Source of the DNA: Thermothielavioides terrestris NRRL 8126
Taxonomy: Eukaryota; Ascomycota; Sordariomycetes; Sordariales; Chaetomiaceae
Reading direction: 5' to 3'
DNA: 64,000 nt
Assembly (NCBI RefSeq): GCF_000226115.1
Contig: NC_016461.1
Location: 1,674,001-1,738,000 of the forward strand
Positions 36,200 to 47,089 of this stretch are shown in pieces. The notes beneath the pieces were generated by a model that saw only the letters and a program-made list of their open reading frames with translations, ran no database searches and was not told the DNA's origin. The position numbers were made by a program, and so were the translations under genes. Each line of letters opens with the position of its first letter. Positions within the stretch are counted from its first letter, which is position 1.

Positions 36200-37708
36200 A
36201 TGCGATCCGCTTTAGGCAGCACCCACGGCCTTTGGGCTGGGTGGCTCCTCGCTGCGCTTTCTGGCATCGCGACGGCGCACTCATGGCCCGAGCAAACCGT
36301 CCGTCTAGCACCCAACGGCACTATGGTCGGCAAGCCGGGCTTCGACAGAGCGCATGTCGACCGCGCCCTCCCGACGCAGGATGTCTACCAGTTACCACCG
36401 CCCGGCGGCAGAACGGTTATCCTTCCAGACGACAAGATCGTGAAGCCAGCCAAGTGGCAGTTGACCAATTCGAGCTACAGCGACAAGTTTCCCATGTTAC
36501 AGGTCGCCCCGGGTGACTTCGTCGCTATCCTCTACACCGAGAACGGCCATGTCACCCGCGCCGACATGACCAACCCGACGAAGCCCGTCAACCGCGGCAC
36601 CGTCTATCTCTACGGGACCACGAACAACGACCTGTCCAACACGAACCTCCTGGATGTCCACCTGAAATGGACCGCCGACGGCAAAGGCGGAGACGGAAAG
36701 GGCAAGCTGCTCGCGACCCGGCATTTCGACGACGGCCAGTGCCATGAGGCTGTCCCCGTTACTGGCGATCCTGAAGGCATCTCTACCTACCGCAAGCAGT
36801 TCATCAGCAAGGCAGACACCCTTATTTGCCAGTCCGACCTCCAGATCCCCCTCGACATGGCCGTCGGCCAGACTCTGACGGTCATCTGGGTCTGGGATTG
36901 GCCCACCATGAATGTCCAGGGGGTTGCCGTGCCTCCGGCGAGCTACCAGAGCAACTCGTCGACCGCGCAGGGCAACGCGTCGCAGCCCTACGTTGCCATG
37001 CCGGAGCTCTACACGGGCGTTCTGGACTACAAGATTGTGGACCCCTGCAGCGAAAGCCTCGGTGAGGTGAAGGGGCCAACCTGCAAAAACCAAAACGGCA
37101 AGTTCGTTGTTCAGTTTGCATCGCAGGCCGCGACAACCAGGGGCATCGTGGAGCAAATGCTCAACCCCTTCCTGGTCAAAGTGCCCCAGGCGGGCTTCCA
37201 GATTGCCAGCGCGACCGCCGATCCAAGCAACAACATCCCCCTGCATCCCCTGATCGGAGTGATGTCCAGCCACGCGTTTCCGCTTCCCTCATCGGTTCTG
37301 ACACCGCAAATGGACCTATTCCAAGCCACCGCAATGACGGCCACCGCAACCGCTACCGCTACCGCAGCCGCAACCACAGCGGCAACAACGCCACCTTCCG
37401 AATCCTCCTCCTCCACACCCACCGCGACCTCCGCCGGAACTTCCGGGCAGGGTGGTGACGCAGGCGGAGCGGTGGCGGTGATCACCGTGTCGGTCACGGT
37501 GCCGGTGACCATGGTGACCGTCACCGTCACCGCCGGCCCGGCTCAAAGCAGCAGCGCCGACGCCGGCGCGGGGACCACCACCGAGACCAAAACCGAGACT
37601 GAGACCGCCACCTTCTTCTCCTCCTCTTCTTCTTCGCCTCCCCCGACTGTCACGCAGTTCCTGCCTAGCTCGAGGCTGGTGCGGGTCCGGGGCGGTGCGT
37701 ATCGGTGA
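36200..37708 (+). CDS. secreted DUF7492-like protein with predicted mature N-terminal His
   Basis: Intronless, 502 residues. Residues 1-26 form a clear signal peptide (hydrophobic GWLLAALSGIATA) predicted to be cut just before His27, so the mature protein would start HSWPEQTV. The catalytic-looking region (27-390) contains KFPMLQVAPGDFVAILY, then ENGHVT with a second His, GTVYLYGTTNNDLS and TVIWVWDWPTMNVQGVA, plus paired Cys residues that could form disulphides. A Ser/Thr/Ala-rich tail follows without a hydrophobic GPI-anchor end. An N-terminal His plus an internal His is the layout of the copper 'histidine brace' of lytic polysaccharide monooxygenases. I recall this fungal family as DUF7492, but I cannot verify the family name or any enzyme activity. 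Secretion is well supported; function is unknown. Confidence 0.85.
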   Translation: MRSALGSTHGLWAGWLLAALSGIATAHSWPEQTVRLAPNGTMVGKPGFDRAHVDRALPTQDVYQLPPPGGRTVILPDDKIVKPAKWQLTNSSYSDKFPMLQVAPGDFVAILYTENGHVTRADMTNPTKPVNRGTVYLYGTTNNDLSNTNLLDVHLKWTADGKGGDGKGKLLATRHFDDGQCHEAVPVTGDPEGISTYRKQFISKADTLICQSDLQIPLDMAVGQTLTVIWVWDWPTMNVQGVAVPPASYQSNSSTAQGNASQPYVAMPELYTGVLDYKIVDPCSESLGEVKGPTCKNQNGKFVVQFASQAATTRGIVEQMLNPFLVKVPQAGFQIASATADPSNNIPLHPLIGVMSSHAFPLPSSVLTPQMDLFQATAMTATATATATAAATTAATTPPSESSSSTPTATSAGTSGQGGDAGGAVAVITVSVTVPVTMVTVTVTAGPAQSSSADAGAGTTTETKTETETATFFSSSSSSPPPTVTQFLPSSRLVRVRGGAYR

Positions 37709-38599
37709 ATCGAGCGAGGGTGGAATGAACGAGCGGCGAGGGGTCGTCGGCCAGAACCCTGCCCCTGAGCAATTTGAACGGGACTAGTAGATTAGAATAG
37801 CTGGTGAGTGCGCATGTCGCTTCGTATGTATCATATTACTGTCAAATTCGATTTTCTCTCTAACAAGCTTGACTAAGCAGATGGCGCCGGTGACTTGGAC
37901 GACAGACAGGATGTGGTGGGAGATGATATCAGGTGTTGCACGCAATACGGCAGATGAGCTGCATGTTGGGGATGCGTTCTTATTGGATTGTGATTGGTGT
38001 CTTCTTACAGCATTGTGATTTGGATTTGGATTTGAGTCTGGCCTGGTTGGTAGCATAGCATACTTGATCGCATGGGTCGTCCAGATTTGAGCAGGCGGCC
38101 GGTTCTGCAGGCAACGTGGAGATACCTCTTTTCGTCGACGTGGGTTTTTCGTTTGTGGCATTTCCCTTGCATTTCTCCAGTCGACGAATTCGGTATTTAT
38201 CTGGGTTTCCTGCATGAAGATGGACACATGGTTGCAACGCGGTGGTCTTACTTCCGGGGTCAACTTCTACTCATGGCGGGGAGGAGAGAGCGGGAAGGGT
38301 CACTGGGCCCGCAAGTACTCACTTGGCAACTGTGAAGAAATCGTCACTAGTGCAGGAGTGCAAATTCATGGTATCGTTGCTGCCACCAATGAATTTACGT
38401 ACCTTTCCCTTGGAGGGAGAGAGATGTCAACTCCCGAGTCCTTGCGTTGGTCCCTGGTTCATTCCAGCTAGTCGCGAACCTAACGAGCTAGCAAACCAGT
38501 GTTTCCGCCATCTACGAGGACGGACTAGTTTTCCTCCTTCCCATCGCTAACCACCGCCGTTCCGTTCGCGTCCCGCTCAGGCACGTCTCTCTCTCCCCC
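37709..38599. other. spacer between convergent genes
   Basis: 3' flanks of the secreted-protein gene and cyclophilin gene. No gene or repeat was recognised. Confidence 0.5.
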
Positions 38600-39570
38600 T
38601 CACAGCTCCCCGCACTGCGCGATGACCACGTCCAGGTTCGGCACGTCCTTGCCGCGGTAACCCGTCTTGGTGTGCTCCATCTTGCGCACGACATCCATGC
38701 CGTCCACGACGCGGCCGAAGACGACGTGCTTGCCGTCCAGGAACGGCGTGGGCACCGTCGTGATGAAGAACTGCGAGCCATTGGTGTTGGGGCCGGCGTT
38801 CTTTTTTTTCTCTGTCAGCAAATAGGTTCCATTACACTCGTTTTTTCAGATATGAAAAGATGGGCGGTGGCCATGGAGCGTGGACTTACGGCCATGGACA
38901 ACAGGCCCGGCTGGTCGTGCTTCAGGGTGAAGTTCTCGTCGGCAAACGACTTGGTGCCGTAGATGCAGGTCGAGCCGGTGCCGTCGCCGTTGAGGAAGTC
39001 GCCGCCCTGGCACATGAAGTTGGGAATCTGAGGGCGCGGGGGTGGTGGTGGTCAGTTCATGTCAGCCACAGCGCATGCCGGGGGACTCCTGTCATGAGAA
39101 GCCGAGACAAGGAAAGGAAGGAAAAGCGTACGATGCGGTGGAACTTGGAGCCCTTGTAGCCCTGCGGGCGGCCCAGGTGGTTCTTGCTCTCGCCGGTGCA
39201 GAACTGGCGGAAGTTCTCGGCCGTCCGGGGCACCACGTTCTTGAAGAGCTCAAACGTGATGCGGCCGAGGGGTTCGCCTAGAGGATGTGGTGAGCAGGGG
39301 CACTGGGGGTAGTTTGCGCGGTGGATGGAACCGCCGGGCGGTTGTTACCTCCAAGAGTGATGTCGAAGAAGACGCTAGATCAATCTCTCGTCAGCACTCG
39401 GCCTAAAGCAACAATCGCAAGGGAATCTAGAATATGCTTTGTCGACCAGCTCGAGGTGCCCGGTGAGAGCACCGGGCGGCTTGTAGCAAGTGCACTTGTG
39501 AGCGACAGTTACATCGCGCAACAGAAACTTACAGCGGGTTGCCCGACTCGGGGAGGACTGTAGGCGCCAT
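38600..39570 (-). CDS. cyp-3: peptidyl-prolyl cis-trans isomerase H (cyclophilin, spliceosome-associated)
   Basis: Cyclophilin that catalyses proline isomerisation; cyclophilin H associates with the U4/U6.U5 tri-snRNP in animals. Minus-strand exons: 39570-39533, 39374-39349, 39277-39132, 39027-38890 and 38800-38600, 182 residues. Exon 2 is only 26 nt. Active-site features are present: FHRI with catalytic Arg, [37 protein letters not shown], and [11 protein letters not shown]. The common human W121-equivalent region reads [11 protein letters not shown], with Leu in place of the Trp of cyclophilin A, which often goes with lower cyclosporin sensitivity. The nearest family match from memory is PPIH: it has the same short N-terminal extension ([12 protein letters not shown]) and a similar QCGEL end. 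Symbol follows the Neurospora naming. Confidence 0.93.
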
Positions 39571-40200
39571 CTTGCAGGATATTCAGTTCGAAGCTCTTGG
39601 TTTGGGAGTTGACTGGAAGGTTGGCCGTTGTCCGGTGCTTGGGAAGAGCCCCGATTGTTTTGTTGTTGGTTGTTGGGGTCTACCAACGAGGGGGCATGAG
39701 CAGTGACCTGAGTGATGTCGGTGGTAACTGACCTCACTAACAGCGAATCGCCAGGCGGCAACAGGTGGCAAAACCTGCTAGCAAGCGGAAAGTTTGCTGT
39801 GTTAATCCCAACTAGGAAGGAAGCCTTTCAATGTCCCCAGGCAAACAAAGCCAGAGCATTCCTTACCAAGGTCTCCTAGTATCAAATACAGCATCGGAGC
39901 CAGGAGCAGAGGAGGGATCAAGAGGAGATCTATCAGGGTGTGCTAATTCTATCCGTTTTCGCTTCCCACAGCACCTCTCGTTTACTGGCGCACACCCGCC
40001 GGAGATGGGCCCTCAACACCCACCACGGTGGTTCTGGAGTGACAACACTGACGCCGAAGATGGCATAAAACTAGTACGGTGGCAGCTTTTCTGCCTTGGC
40101 ATGGCCATTCAACTGTGGACTCACACCCTGTTATGTAGGCAGGCCTTTCCCTGTGCTCGGATGTGCTCGTGTGACCCAGGCTCGTTCCTCAGCGACATCC
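39571..40200. other. spacer cyclophilin promoter / DUS3 3' flank
   Basis: Upstream region of the minus-strand cyclophilin gene. No gene or element was recognised. Confidence 0.5.
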
Positions 40201-42462
40201 TCAGCCTTCCGCCTCGATGTCATAGCTATTCGACTTGTGTTTTGGCTGGAACTTGAACCCGGGGGGAGCGGGCCCGAGGAACATTTCACTGCCATTTGTT
40301 AGTTGACAAAGAGAAAAAAAAAAAAAAATATTGCTGGGCCACCAGAACGCCTCACCTGATCTTGATCCAGTCCTTGTAATTCTTACTCGCAAGCAGCGTC
40401 TCGAGATCGTTCCGCCCCCGGTAGGCCGGCGGCCTGTCATTCAGATTCGGAGGGAGATACTCCAAGAGCCCGACGGGGACGTAGCGGTTGAAGAAGCTGA
40501 GGAACTCGAGGAGAAAGCGGCGCGTGTAGTTGAGGCCGAGTTCGTCGGAGCCCCAGGCTTCCATGCCGTAGCGGACGAACTTCTCGATGTACGTCAGCCG
40601 CTCCGAGGCCGACTTGTCCAGGTACTGGCCCTTCTCGATCTCCTCGAAGATCCACGGCTTGACGAGGGCGCCCCGCCCGATCATGACGCTGTCAACCTTG
40701 GCGTTGTCGAGGTGGTCGAAGTAGTCGACGTGCGAGTAGCAGTCGCCGTTGCCAATGAAGTACATCCTGCCGCTGCTGGGGAGCGTGTTCTCCTCGGCTT
40801 CCCGGATCGTATCGGCCAGCTCGTCGCTCTTTTCGTTGTACTGCTTGATCAGCGCCGCGCACTCGGCGATGTAGCCCCAGTCGGCCGCCTTGGTGTACCG
40901 TTGTTGACGGGTCCGGCCGTGCAGCGTGACGGCCGCGCAGCCGGGGGCGCCGACGACGCCGCGCATGTCCTCGCTTCCCAGCGCCAGGCGCTCGACGAGT
41001 TTGTGGGCCGTGAACCTGTCGTCCTTGACACCCATTCTGATCTTCACGGTAACTGGCACTTCCCCGGACACCGTATTCATGCCCCTGACCATCCTCTCCA
41101 GCTTCGACGGAGCATCCAGGAGCGCGGACCCCGCTCCGGATTTGTACACCATGTCAACGGGGCATCCGCAGTTGAGGTCGATGAGCCGGAGATGAGGCAA
41201 GAACCGCGACAGGGCCTCGGTGGCTTTGATGGCAATCCAGGGGACGTTGGCTGCTATCTGAGCGCCGAATTTCAGGTCTTTCGAGTTGTCGTAGCCTTGG
41301 ATAACCGGGCCGCAGGGATTGAACCGAGGGGGCGTTACTTCAATCTCGTGCGCTCTCATCAGCGTCCAGTCTGCCTTCTGCCCTTGCAGCAGAGGCAAGC
41401 CCAGAGCCATCTCCGAATATGTGAGTTGGGCTCCGAGCTCGACACAGAGACGGCGGAAGGGGAGATTGCCCTGTGTCGTCAGAGGCGCAAGCACGGGCGT
41501 TTCCCGTCCAAAGTAGACTCTCCTCTTTTCCGACGGCTTGAAGGGAGGCTCGACGTACTGCGCCCTGTAGTCTTTGGAGTCATCCACATCGTTCTTCTGC
41601 TTGTGGTAATGCTCTCGGTAGAGCTCGGTATCCTTGGCTAGCCATTCCAGATACTGATCCGACTTTTCCAGCTTCACTCTCCTCCTTGATAGGTCGATCT
41701 TGACCGCGGCTGGCACCATGTTCACGACACCGGGCCTGACCTCGCCGGCCTCCCCATCCTCCTCAGGAGACTGCTTGCTCGCATCGCCCACGAGAACTAG
41801 CTCCGATCGCCCATCGTCGTGCTTGACTTCGTCCATGTGGCTGCGGACGAACAGACAGCGCCACCCCGACGGACACCTGCCGTACTTTTCCCAGACCGGG
41901 CATTTGCCGCCAAATGTGGAGAGATCGGGACGGCGGCCTTCCTTCAGGTACTTGCGGATGTCGTGCAGAGCATTGCAGCGGTCGCCATGCTTACAGGGCC
42001 GGGGAGAGAACTCAGGGGTCCACGCGACCGAGTTGCAAAGGCGCTGGGCATCCGAAAAGGTGCCAAACTCTCTCTCCTTGTTCTGACCCTTCTGCTTCTT
42101 CCGCTTGCCGCCCTGCCCGGCGCCCTGCTCCGCCTCTTGAGTATCGGGCGCAGTGCGTCCCTCGGCGACATCATCGTCGAGGGCTTCGCCCTCGGCGCTG
42201 GGGTTCAGGGCCTGCCCGTTAGACACAATGAGATACCTTTACAATTGCCTGTCAGTGCTACTGACATGCCTGTGTTATCGGGAGAAGGGCGAATCTTTGT
42301 TTACTCTTCTTTGATTGGGGCGACTCCCTTGACCCGGGGCCTTGGCTGGTTATCGAGTTTTATCCTCTTCAGCGCCGGCTCGCCGTTTGAAGCATTGAGG
42401 CTTTCAGATGGGCCGCCATTGGCCTCTTCCGGCGACCGTTTTGCCGTGTCCCGACTCTCCAT
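40201..42462 (-). CDS. DUS3: tRNA-dihydrouridine(47) synthase [NAD(P)+] Dus3
   Basis: FMN-dependent enzyme that reduces U47 in the variable loop of tRNAs using NAD(P)H. Minus-strand exons 42462-42305, 42197-40356 and 40288-40201, 695 residues. The N-terminal 60 residues are polar with a basic KRIK cluster. Two CCCH zinc fingers follow ([12 protein letters not shown] near 120, and [10 protein letters not shown]...C..RSH). The TIM-barrel synthase domain starts at [17 protein letters not shown] and includes [19 protein letters not shown], with the active-site Cys in GCP near residue 395, [25 protein letters not shown] and [13 protein letters not shown]. The last exon adds [21 protein letters not shown], the expected family C-terminus; without it the frame would stop early at KIR. 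The ATG at 42460-42462 is supported because the main frame has only a GTG near 42226. Confidence 0.95.
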
Positions 42463-42824
42463 GGTCCCTTGCGCCGATGTTCCGGACTCGGCGTCGGGGT
42501 GCAGAGTAGAGTGCAGGGTGAAATCTCAAACCTCAACTCTCGGTCCACTCACGTACTGTGTGATAGGTACGCTTTCTTCCGTACAATGCGGATACGTTTT
42601 GCAGGAGAAATGAAACTTATGCCCCACAGCGGGGTCATGAGCAGTGGGCGGGATGTGGTGAGTTGTGGTAATTAGTGTGGTAATTACGGAGTAATTAACT
42701 GAGGTAGTGGAGTCAGTTAAGCGGGGCCCGACTGAGCCACGGCTTGCACATCATGTACTGTACGGAACATCCGTTATGTACGGAAATGCACGTTACAGTC
42801 AACCACGCAGCACCGCGGGGAGGC

Positions 42825-43213
42825 GGTCGTCGTTAAAGAGGTCCCGCCAAGACTAATTTCGGAGACTGCCGCGTACAAGTAATTACAAATCACTAAGGGT
42901 AAGCGAGGCCGCCACGACGAACATCAACAATGTAAAATCGTAAAGACTCGCAACAACAACAACTTTACGATACCTCAACTAAATCGAAAAAAAAAGAAAA
43001 CGAAGATAACCCGTACCCTAACTATAACCTATATCCTAACTTTAACCTAAATCCTAACCAACGGGGAGCTGGCGCCGCCCTCTGTACCCCCGGCGAACTA
43101 ACCCTTGGCGATAGTGCAAACCCCTTGGCGATCTTGACGACGTATTGACGGTGTAAAAACATTGCCGACAATTGGCCGAAATTAGTCTTGGCGGGACCTC
43201 TTTAACGTCCACC
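42825..43213 (+). mobile_element. MITE copy B (non-autonomous DNA transposon, hAT-like)
   Basis: A 389-bp element flanked by a perfect 8-bp duplication GGGGAGGC (42817-42824 and 43214-43221). Inverted ends of about 38 bp (42825-42862 and 43176-43213), left end GGTCGTCGTTAAAGAGG. Internal order matches copy A: A-rich tract, eight telomere-like hexamers (43009-43056), GC-rich GGCGCCGCCC segment, then the right end. Compared with copies A and C it shows many C-to-T changes in the hexamers, which may reflect repeat-induced point mutation. Confidence 0.93.
43009..43059 (+). repeat. telomere-like hexamer array inside MITE copy B
   Basis: Eight hexamers in register: ACCCGT, ACCCTA, ACTATA, ACCTAT, ATCCTA, ACTTTA, ACCTAA, ATCCTA, then ACC. 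More T-rich than in copies A and C. Confidence 0.8.
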
Positions 43214-44028
43214 GGGGAGGCAGCATTTTGCACCTTCAGGCGCTGCACTGTGACATTGAAATTCGAGCTGAAACAGGACCAATTCCGGTTATGTACTGTT
43301 AACGATACGGGCCTCGACGGTCCAAATAGGTATTGAAAAATGCGAGTGACATCCACAGATTGAGCTTCGATGGGATCTCGGCACTCGAGGAAACGGATAC
43401 CGATCTGGGCTACAGATGGACCGTACGGAGTCTCCCTGCTCATGCCGCGTTGCTGCGTGACAATTGGAGGTCGGGCCTAGTGTAGAAGCTCCGACTGAAG
43501 GTGCCTTGATAACTGATGCACGACAGAAATGAGACGCCGGCATGAGATGATGGCTGTCTTGCCATCGGTGTCGGGAGAACGAGTTGCGGCTTGATGAATC
43601 GCCAGAGACATGGATGATAAGGACCTACGATAGGGGTGGGCCAGTGGTTGATTACAGGGGTCTGCAACACCAGACCCTGCTAGCTGCAGTGATGCCGTAC
43701 GGAGTTGCTCTGAATTCAGGTAACTAAACTCCCAACCTGCGAAACCCGCCCGTCTTCCAGCGACCCAGATTTCTCCGGATTACTTCACCTCCTGCCCACA
43801 GCCACCCATCCCACCCATCTCCAGCTCACATTCTCGGCCGGCAACGGAGCCCGCGCCGGTACATAGCCAGTAGCGAACGCCGCCACCTGAAGCTTGCATC
43901 CTCCTCCGTCCAAGGATCATTATCCGAGTGCGGGATAGACCTCCCGACTCGCCATCCTCGCGATCTCTCAGCCCCTGGTGCCGATGACTGGGCGAATGAT
44001 CGATGATCGATGATCATTCGACCCCACG

Positions 44029-45708
44029 ATGGCTGACCAGGCCAGAGCTGCGGGGCGCGACAGGCAGCCGCAGCCGCAGCCGTCGCAGAACATCAAGGTC
44101 GTGCGGTCGCAAAAGATTGCGACAGCCTCACTGTCGCCCACCGACACGCGTCCGCCGGCCTCCTCCGAGCTCTATGACGACGCAGCCGAAGCTGGGGACC
44201 GCGCTCCGCCGATACCGCGGTCGCATACGCCTGGCCATCTCTCGTCCCGGAGCCAGGACCGCCGCAACAGGCCCGCCGACATAGCCATCCGCCACCGCTC
44301 GCAATCCTCCGCCGCAGCCATCAACTCTACGCCCTCCTCGTCGTCCGGGAGGGCGCCCTCCCTCTCCTCCTCGGCCTCCTCCTTCTCTATCCCCACCACG
44401 AAGACCCCCGCACCGATTTCGACCCGGCAACCGAGCATAGCTGAGGAGGCAGATGGTACTACCGCCCCCAGCGGGGAACGGCATGATTCGTCCACAGGCA
44501 GCGGCAGCAAAGGACCTGCGCCGCCGCGACCGACCGCGATGCGCTCCACATCCGCCATCGCGGGCCGGTCCGCACCCGGGGCGGCAGGTCCCGCCGGCGC
44601 CGTTGCGCGCATCGGAACCGGACGGGGGGCGCCCGCGAAGGGGGCCGAAGTGTACACGCCGTTCCCGCCGCTGGCGGACCCCAAGACGGCCCCCGACGTG
44701 CCCCCCGCGCCGTCGTCCGGCATGTACTGGAGCAGGGCGCCCGTGTCCGGGGCGCCGCACACGGCGCTGCGCGCGCACACGACCACGCTGGTGGGGTCCA
44801 ACGTGTTCATATTCGGCGGGTGCGACGCGCGCGCCTGCTTCAACGAGCTGTACGTGCTGGACGCCGACGCCTTCTACTGGTCGACGCCGCACGTGGTAGG
44901 CGACGTGCCGGTGCCGCTGCGCGCCATGACGTGCACCGCCGTGGGCAAGAAGCTGGTCGTCTTCGGCGGCGGCGACGGGCCGGCCTACTACAACGACGTG
45001 TACGTGCTCGACACGGTCAACTTCCGCTGGTCGCGGCCGCGCATCCTGGGCGACCGGGCGCCGTCCAAGCGCAGGGCGCACACGGCGTGCCTGTACAAGA
45101 ACGGCATCTACGTGTTCGGCGGCGGCGACGGCGTGCGCGCGCTCAACGACATCTGGCGCCTCGACGTCAGCGACGTCACCAAGATGTCGTGGAAGCTCAT
45201 CTCGCCGCCGGCCGACGGCCGGTCGCCCGGCGGCGGTGCCGGCAAGGACGACCGGCCCAAGGCGCGCGGCTACCACACGGCCAACATGGTCGGCAGCAAG
45301 CTGATCATCTACGGCGGCTCGGACGGCGGCGAGTGCTTCAACGACGTGTGGGTCTACGACGTCGAGACGCACGTCTGGAAGGCCGTCCACATTCCGGTCA
45401 CCTTCCGGCGGCTGTCGCACACGGCCACCATCGTCGGCTCCTACCTCTTCGTCATCGGCGGCCACGACGGCAACGAGTACTCCAACGACGTCCTGCTGCT
45501 CAACCTGGTCACCATGACCTGGGACAAGCGCAAGGTGTACGGCCTGCCCCCGAGCGGCAGGGGCTACCACGGCACCGTCCTGCACGACAGCCGCCTGTTG
45601 GTCATCGGCGGCTTCGACGGCAGCGAGGTGTTTGGCGACGTCTGGCTTCTGGAGCTCGCCGTCCATGCGTATTATTCGCAGATCAGCCACTTCACTATCG
45701 AGGTGTGA
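44029..45708 (+). CDS. kelch-repeat beta-propeller protein
   Basis: Intronless, 559 residues. Residues 1-235 are disordered, rich in Ser, Pro and Ala. From about 245 to 550 there are five to six kelch repeats with the GG doublet followed by spaced Tyr/Trp: VFIFGGCDARACFNELYVLD, LVVFGGGDGPAYYNDVYVLD, IYVFGGGDGVRALNDIWRLD, LIIYGGSDGGECFNDVWVYD, LFVIGGHDGNEYSNDVLLLN and LLVIGGFDGSEVFGDVWLLE, enough for a closed six-bladed propeller. No BTB, F-box, signal peptide or membrane segment. Kelch propellers mediate protein contacts; in fungi they occur in polarity and signalling proteins, but I cannot assign a specific one. A 565-residue open frame on the opposite strand (44128-45825) is a shadow of this GC-rich gene. 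Confidence 0.93.
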   Translation: MADQARAAGRDRQPQPQPSQNIKVVRSQKIATASLSPTDTRPPASSELYDDAAEAGDRAPPIPRSHTPGHLSSRSQDRRNRPADIAIRHRSQSSAAAINSTPSSSSGRAPSLSSSASSFSIPTTKTPAPISTRQPSIAEEADGTTAPSGERHDSSTGSGSKGPAPPRPTAMRSTSAIAGRSAPGAAGPAGAVARIGTGRGAPAKGAEVYTPFPPLADPKTAPDVPPAPSSGMYWSRAPVSGAPHTALRAHTTTLVGSNVFIFGGCDARACFNELYVLDADAFYWSTPHVVGDVPVPLRAMTCTAVGKKLVVFGGGDGPAYYNDVYVLDTVNFRWSRPRILGDRAPSKRRAHTACLYKNGIYVFGGGDGVRALNDIWRLDVSDVTKMSWKLISPPADGRSPGGGAGKDDRPKARGYHTANMVGSKLIIYGGSDGGECFNDVWVYDVETHVWKAVHIPVTFRRLSHTATIVGSYLFVIGGHDGNEYSNDVLLLNLVTMTWDKRKVYGLPPSGRGYHGTVLHDSRLLVIGGFDGSEVFGDVWLLELAVHAYYSQISHFTIEV

Positions 45709-46303
45709 GCGCGGCGCCCAACTTGCGCGGGAGGGCAACATGTGGTGGCAAAGTGTGTTCGAAATGGCCTTTGGTTCGTATTTAGAGATGTCTCTTATCT
45801 TCAAAGTGGGTGATGAAGCTGGCACAGCATGGGCACGAACGAGTACGGCGTCGCGGGTCTGGGCACGGAAAAGCGAAGCGAAGGCGGACTGGGTGTGATA
45901 TTAACACGGCTATTCGTGCACCTTTAGATGTATTTATCTATCTTGAAGCCATCTTACGGATCATGACAATTTTGTACAGAGTAAGCAGCATTTTTCTATG
46001 CGCTTAAACGGCTGTCATCTGTCTTCTTTTGGTGTCTTTCTATGTCCGGCAGCCATCCGTCTTTTTCAATTGATCAGCGAAGCTCGCCCAAACACAGCCC
46101 GCCCAATTTCAAGTGCCAGGCTACAAATACCCGATGCAGAACGCCGAAGACACTGATACCGTACATAGCTGGGGAAGTGAGCCGCTTTGCTGAACCTATC
46201 CAAACGCCGGGGAAATGCGATAGAGAAGGGATTGTGCTGTAGTGGCCGGACCTCGCAAGGTCGGCATGGTAGTAGATTCGGCGAGCAGCGGGCCTCGACC
46301 GTC
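45709..46303. other. spacer between convergent kelch and RCF2 genes
   Basis: 3' flanks only; nothing recognised. Confidence 0.5.
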
Positions 46304-47089
46304 TTACTCGGCCTTGGCAGCGGCTTCCTGCTGCCTCTTCTGCTCTTCAAGACGCCTCTCCTCGGCGGCGACCATCTCTGCAGCAAGTTAGTGAGTTCCA
46401 TTGGTCACACGCAACGGAAAGGCGGGCATTGCAAGGGGAGTACACGTACGCTTCCACAGATCCTGCCCCTCGTAATCCTCCTTGTGGATCTTCTTCTCGA
46501 TCATGTGCTGGTGCGTCGGGTCGTTGGGGTCGACGACCATGACGGTCTCCCAGCGGCCGCGGCCGGCCTTGGCGTCGGCCGTCTCGAAGGCGGCGGTGGC
46601 GATCAGCACGGCGAGCGTCAGGCCCTGCGCGTAGACACGCGCCTGCACGAGCTTTTGGCTCCTGGTCAGGTACTTGTTGCGGCCGACCAGGGCGAGCGCG
46701 ACGCCCATGGAGGCCAGCCAGCTGGCGAACACGATGCTGTAGCGGTTCTCGCGGCCCCACTCCATCAGGCGCTGCCACTCGGTGGTGTGCGCGCGGCGCT
46801 CCTGCTCGGCCGCGCGGTGCGTCGCCTCGAGGTAGTTGTTCATCTGGTCGTGCGACCGCTGGTAGTTGATGCTGTAGCGCTCGGCGAGGACGATGGCGCC
46901 GAACGTGCCGGCCGACGACACCAGGAAGGACCGGAACGGCAGCGTCAGCGACCGGAAGGCCGGGTACCGCCGCGACGCGCCCACGACGCCCGCCAGGCCG
47001 AGCGCGAGCCCCACGGTGCCGCCGATGAGGCCGCCGCGCATCACGACGCCGAAGTGCTCCTGCTCCTCTTCCTTGCTGAGGACCTTCAT
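46304..47089 (-). CDS. RCF2: respiratory supercomplex factor 2-like protein (HIG1 family)
   Basis: Inner mitochondrial membrane protein; yeast Rcf2 associates with cytochrome c oxidase and supercomplexes. Minus-strand exons 47089-46450 and 46377-46304, 237 residues. It begins MKVLSKEEEQEH like yeast Rcf2 (MKILTQDEIEAH). A glycine-rich membrane segment follows (GGLIGGTVGLALGLAGVVGA), then RRYPAFRSLTLPFRSF and a second membrane segment (SAGTFGAIVLAE). The HIG1 domain lies near 120-190: SIVFASWLASMGVALALV, then the signature QKLVQARVYAQGLTLAVL. The short last exon supplies a charged Glu/Gln/Arg helix (AAEERRLEEQKRQQEAAAK). The intron donor GTACGT and acceptor CTGCAG keep frame. Divergent from the SFP1-like gene across a 4 kb spacer with MITE copy C. 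Confidence 0.92.

Larger units (their letters stand above)
42463..44028. other. divergent promoter spacer DUS3/kelch containing MITE copy B
   Basis: Both flanking genes read outward. MITE copy B occupies 42825-43213. Several TCCGTAC/GTACGGA words lie at about 42571, 42760, 42777, 43422 and 43695. Confidence 0.6.

Noticed and set aside
40331..41641. 436-residue open frame on the plus strand
   Set aside because: Antisense shadow of DUS3.
44128..45825. 565-residue open frame on the minus strand
   Set aside because: It lies entirely opposite the well-supported kelch gene and reflects its high GC third positions; no family features.
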